Positions 60,346 to 64,000 of a stretch of DNA of 64,000 nt are shown here, piece by piece. Location of the stretch: positions 44,344,996-44,408,995 of the forward strand of contig CM055104.1 in NCBI GenBank assembly GCA_029204225.1. The letters are read 5' to 3'. Position 1 is the first letter of the stretch. Each line of letters begins with the position of its first letter. The DNA is from Diphasiastrum complanatum. Lineage: Eukaryota; Streptophyta; Lycopodiopsida; Lycopodiales; Lycopodiaceae. The translations under genes were made by a program, and so were the position numbers. The notes beneath the pieces were generated by a model. That model did not search any database, had not been told where the DNA came from, and was given only the letters and a program-made list of their open reading frames with translations.

Positions 60346-63339
60346 CCTCAGGCACATAAGGGAGGATGAATTTAGCCCCAAATTGGCCTCCTTCTTTTAC
60401 CCCAATATTTCAAATGTTGGAGGCCGCTCCCCAAGATGGGGTGTATGGATGTTTTACTATGTTCACAATAGTATCATAAAGCATCCATTGACCGATATAT
60501 GATTTTATAATGGTACGGTTTAAAATGGTTTAAAATCGGATTCCCTCCTATTAGCTATCTTAAAGCGCTATCTTAAAGCCCTAGTAATGCCAAGTGTTTA
60601 GATTTTTTTGTATTTTGGAGGCATGTCCAAAGCACGATGTTCATGTAAATTTAGAACCAAAATTTAAATGAACATTGTGCTTTTGGAGGTGCCTCCGGAG
60701 AGTACAAAGAAATTTAAACATTGCATCCTTTATGTGGCCACAAAAAAAAAATTGAATTTTTCTTTTTTGCAAAAAATGGGAAGACAAGAAAAAAAATTGG
60801 AAATAAGAAAAAACAAACATGGAACATAAATGTGAAAAAAAAAAAAAAAAAACATGTGAAACATAACTACGAAATAAAAATCATGGAGACCAAAATCAAG
60901 AAAAAACAAACAAACTAAACCTTCACACTTGCCATCACGAGGGAAAGGCCCTCACCTGCTCAGGCACACCACCCTCGGGCAGTGTGCCCTCCAAGGGTAG
61001 AAAGCCCTTGAGGGAGGACCTTCCCCTCCACATGGGGCCTAAAACCAGATCCCATACTATTATTTACCTTAATACCTAAGCTCGAAAGATATTAGGCACT
61101 TTTGTCCATTATCAAAATGGTAATAAATTTTTTTGATATCTTAAATTTAAAGAGGTAAATATTTCTGTTAGAGTGCCTCGAATACATTGATGGACAGCAA
61201 CAATTGTCCACTTCTCTGAATCAATTGCATATTGCATGCGCAAAAAGGTTAGGCCCTTCAAAAATTACATATTGCCTTTAAAAGCACGCTCTTTAACGAA
61301 ATATACATATCCATATCAAAGTCATTTACTAAACTACTTTCTCCTTGATATTTCATGCTTTACTTTAGACTGGTATCAAATTTTCTTTCTTGGTGGTTTT
61401 GTACTCGACTCTTGTCGGGGAATGGATAGGAAAGGAATCCGGAATGGATTCGGATCAATAGGTCGAACAATCGGATTGGAACGATCCTACTACTACGCGA
61501 AAGCAGTGGTCAATTGATTCCCTCGGTGCATGCACTACTACAATAGTAGGCAAACACAAATAGAGCTTAATTGCGTTTATGCGGAAGTGGAAGAGCAGAT
61601 AGTCAGACAAATCAATTAGAGAGTCAGACAGAAAGCGGAAAGCATGCAACGTTGACAAAATTTGAACGCAAAACCATACAGTAATTTATTCAGATGGAAT
61701 GTATAGAAATACAAACGATGCTGGTGAGCACAAAACAATAGCGGATGAAACCGCATGCTCACAAAACTAATTACGCATATTCTGACAATCAGTCTGAAGA
61801 AGAAAGAATCAATGCTTGAAAGCATCTCCTATGTATGTCTCTAATAAGTTGTCGTCTCGGCATCTATGGGCGCTCAAGCGTAGATGGAATCAGCCTATCT
61901 TGTTTGGTTGTAATTCACATAATTAATTGATTACAATGATCAACTATATACAATTTATAGTTGTGCATATGTATGTACAAGAAGGTGGTGTGGAGCCGTT
62001 GCGCCATCTGTTGTCATAGTCCAAGTAGTTGCACAATACAGGAAGTGAGCGTGAAAAGGCTTCGACTATTCAGAGTCGAGCGTGGCGCTGTCAATAGTCA
62101 ATGGAGTCATGATAGTTGTTTGACGGTCCTCGATGACAATCGGTGGAGTCGATAAGTCGGCCAAGTCGGGTTTCCCTGATAAGTCGGCCAACTCTGACAA
62201 GTCGGGTTACTTTGCAAGTCAGACTGCCATTCTCTTGCCTATCTTCGATAATAGAATATTTCTGCAAACTGTGCGACAATGCGTGTAACACTGCAGCAAT
62301 ATGAATGGAACTAGATTAACATGGGATTTAGGAGAGTAGAGGAATAAATCCAACAAGTCTCACATTTGCTGTCATTGGCTTCTTCGTCCTACTCTTTCAT
62401 CTCTCCCTCATCTCTATCTTTCTTTTAGACTGAGATGTTCTTTCTTTTCTACATACATTAACATTGTCCCATTATTCTATTTTGTCCTTCTAGAAGAATT
62501 TTTTTTTGTCAAGGATGGAAACAGAGATAACAAATGATCAAAATTAAAATGACCCAAGGTCGAAGTTCATATAAGGTTAATCTTCTTGTATGTGGCAGAT
62601 GTTGATGATCCTATCTTTGGTTTTGTTATTCCTTAGTAGCAGCAACGCCTTCTTCAGAGTAGTTGTGTGGCAACTTTGTTTTCATATTGCTTGGAGATGA
62701 CAAGCTCCTTCTTGAGCTTGATCAATTAATGGTCCACTAATGCGATTTATTGGCCAAGTCTTGATCCTCATATCGTTCTCCATCATTTTCGTTATAACTT
62801 GGCTAAGTCGCTTATGAATCAAGAGTCGTTGATTCTGAAGTGGCGGCATGGGTGGATGCTATCCCCATGTAGGATTATTCCTCCTTGAAGTCATCTAGTT
62901 TTTTGAAGCCTTTGGCCAATATGGCTTCGTGTATCTTCGTGTAGCACTCAACAAGTGTCTCCACTGCTTGCTGCTGCTCAAATCCTTTCATCTGATAGAA
63001 TTTTTCTCTAGGAGATAAGGTTGAAAAGGAGGAGGGGTCATCGAAATTTCAAATCGTAAGTTGTCTTCAATGGGGGTGGAGTCATCAATTAGATTCATGA
63101 AATATTCAACAGATGGAAAAAATTATCTGTGCTTGTTGTAGCTAGTCAACTATAGTAGCCACTCCCGCTATTGTGCAGCTACCTTGGCAATGACTGCAGC
63201 TACACACCATTTGTCCAGATAATGATAGCCATGATTGTCGCCTACCAAGATAGTGACATTCGCGTCTGCTAACTGTCTGGATAGTGACATCCACTACTTC
63301 AGCCAAGATCCACATCAGATAGCTCAATGTTTCTATGCC

Positions 63340-63342
<3 letters not shown>
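60346..63342. other. Upstream intergenic region, no gene established
   Basis: Holds a C/G-richer patch with CCCTCGGGCAGTGTGCCCT near 60970, A-rich runs near 60740-60850, and a pair of CAAGTCGG/AAGTCGGCCAA repeats near 62150-62210. On the minus strand at about 62580-63130 there are short frames with YQMKGFEQQQAVETLVE- and YTKIHEAILAKGFKKL-like segments. They look formerly coding, but I cannot assign them; a retroelement gag is one possibility. Confidence 0.35.

Positions 63343-63372
<30 letters not shown>
63343..63372. repeat. (CA)n microsatellite
   Basis: Fifteen CA units. Frames across it are not genes. Confidence 0.96.
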
Positions 63373-63375
<3 letters not shown>

Positions 63376-63559
63376 CACGATGATGATGCTGATAATATCA
63401 ATCGAATTATTCACCCATAATTAGACACAGTAGATAAATTTTTTTAATCATCGATTAGATTCATATTGAGTCAGAATAATTTGTCAATGATATTCAAATC
63501 GTCATAGCCATTACAGAACTAAAAATTAGTTTCAAGTACACGGTTACGACCACAGTTGT

Positions 63560-64000
63560 CTTATGCTCTCCACATCACGTGACTTGTCATTCTTTAATTT
63601 CTGAATCGATTAATTGTCTTATTGTGTTCAGGATAATGTCAGTGTGCATGCTATGCTTTCTCTATCATTTTGTCTGACTGCTTTTAATAGATTTGTTTGA
63701 ACTATCTTACTCACATTTTTGCAATTAAACATTCATTCAACTTCGTGTTTGTGCTATGTAATTACCTCTATTGGTTCTGACAACTTTGAAGTCAAAACTA
63801 AGTCGAATCAATTGAGTCTTCAAACTCAACATTTTGATTCCATCAACCACTCGATTTCCAACATGGTATCAAAGCCACATGTCATCTGATTCCTATATAT
63901 GATTTTTTATCAGAAGCTTCCCACAAAACTTGATTCTATTGACCGATAGAATAATTGTTTTCCTATTCTGATAATAACATTAGATTTTTTTTTCTTAAGT
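63560..64000 (+). mobile_element. LTR element beginning at the right edge (LTR 3' end and primer-binding site)
   Basis: The LTR ends TTCCAACA at 63863 and is followed directly by tggtatcaaagcc (63864-63876), a slightly altered Met-tRNA primer-binding site, then leader sequence to the window end. The LTR start cannot be placed; 63560 is only a guess. The internal region lies outside the window. Confidence 0.65.

Overview
The window looks like intergenic and intronic DNA from a plant with a large, repeat-rich genome. It is AT-rich, full of LTR-retrotransposon fossils of the Ty1/Copia and Ty3/Gypsy kinds, and carries very long dinucleotide tracts, rDNA fragments and one host gene with introns of 11 and 18 kb. 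Long introns, a chromodomain Gypsy element and a Helitron of the DUF6570 type fit a fern or gymnosperm better than a flowering plant. That is inference; nothing in the sequence names the species.

Left part (1-26 kb), a repeat graveyard. A Copia element with gag and protease but an unfamiliar downstream ORF opens the window (1-3.4 kb). Then come a Gypsy scrap, the Rep half of a decayed Helitron on the minus strand (3.7-7.4 kb), a (CT)n tract of about 218 bp, an inverted LTR of the first Copia family (9.8-10.6 kb), Gypsy RT and integrase pieces on opposite strands, an orphan 169-codon ORF, and more Copia scraps. Two 18S rDNA fragments (15.5-15.9 kb minus; 19.4-19.5 kb plus, preceded by ETS-like sequence) cover neighbouring parts of the 5' third of the rRNA and appear to have been separated by an inversion of about 3.6 kb. 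A small LTR-leader-LTR element of the same family as the first lies at 22-24.2 kb.

Middle and right part (26.3-60.3 kb), one split gene. On the minus strand I can follow an eight-exon gene from an ATG at 60208 to a TGA at 26325. All junctions are GT-AG, all phases agree, and the exons add to 1038 bases (345 residues). The product is a multi-pass membrane protein of an uncharacterised plant family (Arabidopsis AT1G10660/AT5G62960 type), with the conserved [21 protein letters not shown] and WPYPFLD blocks. Intron 4 (18 kb) holds a Copia element inserted, with a perfect 5-bp target-site duplication, into an older Copia element; it also holds a solo LTR with its own 5-bp duplication. Intron 3 (10.9 kb) holds a LINE-like tail, a chromodomain Gypsy remnant and two oppositely oriented Copia copies of one family.

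Right edge (60.3-64 kb). The gene's probable promoter, with a GA/CT tract and a TATA-like run, is followed by weakly structured repeat DNA, a (CA)n tract and the 3' end of another LTR with a primer-binding site at 63.86 kb.
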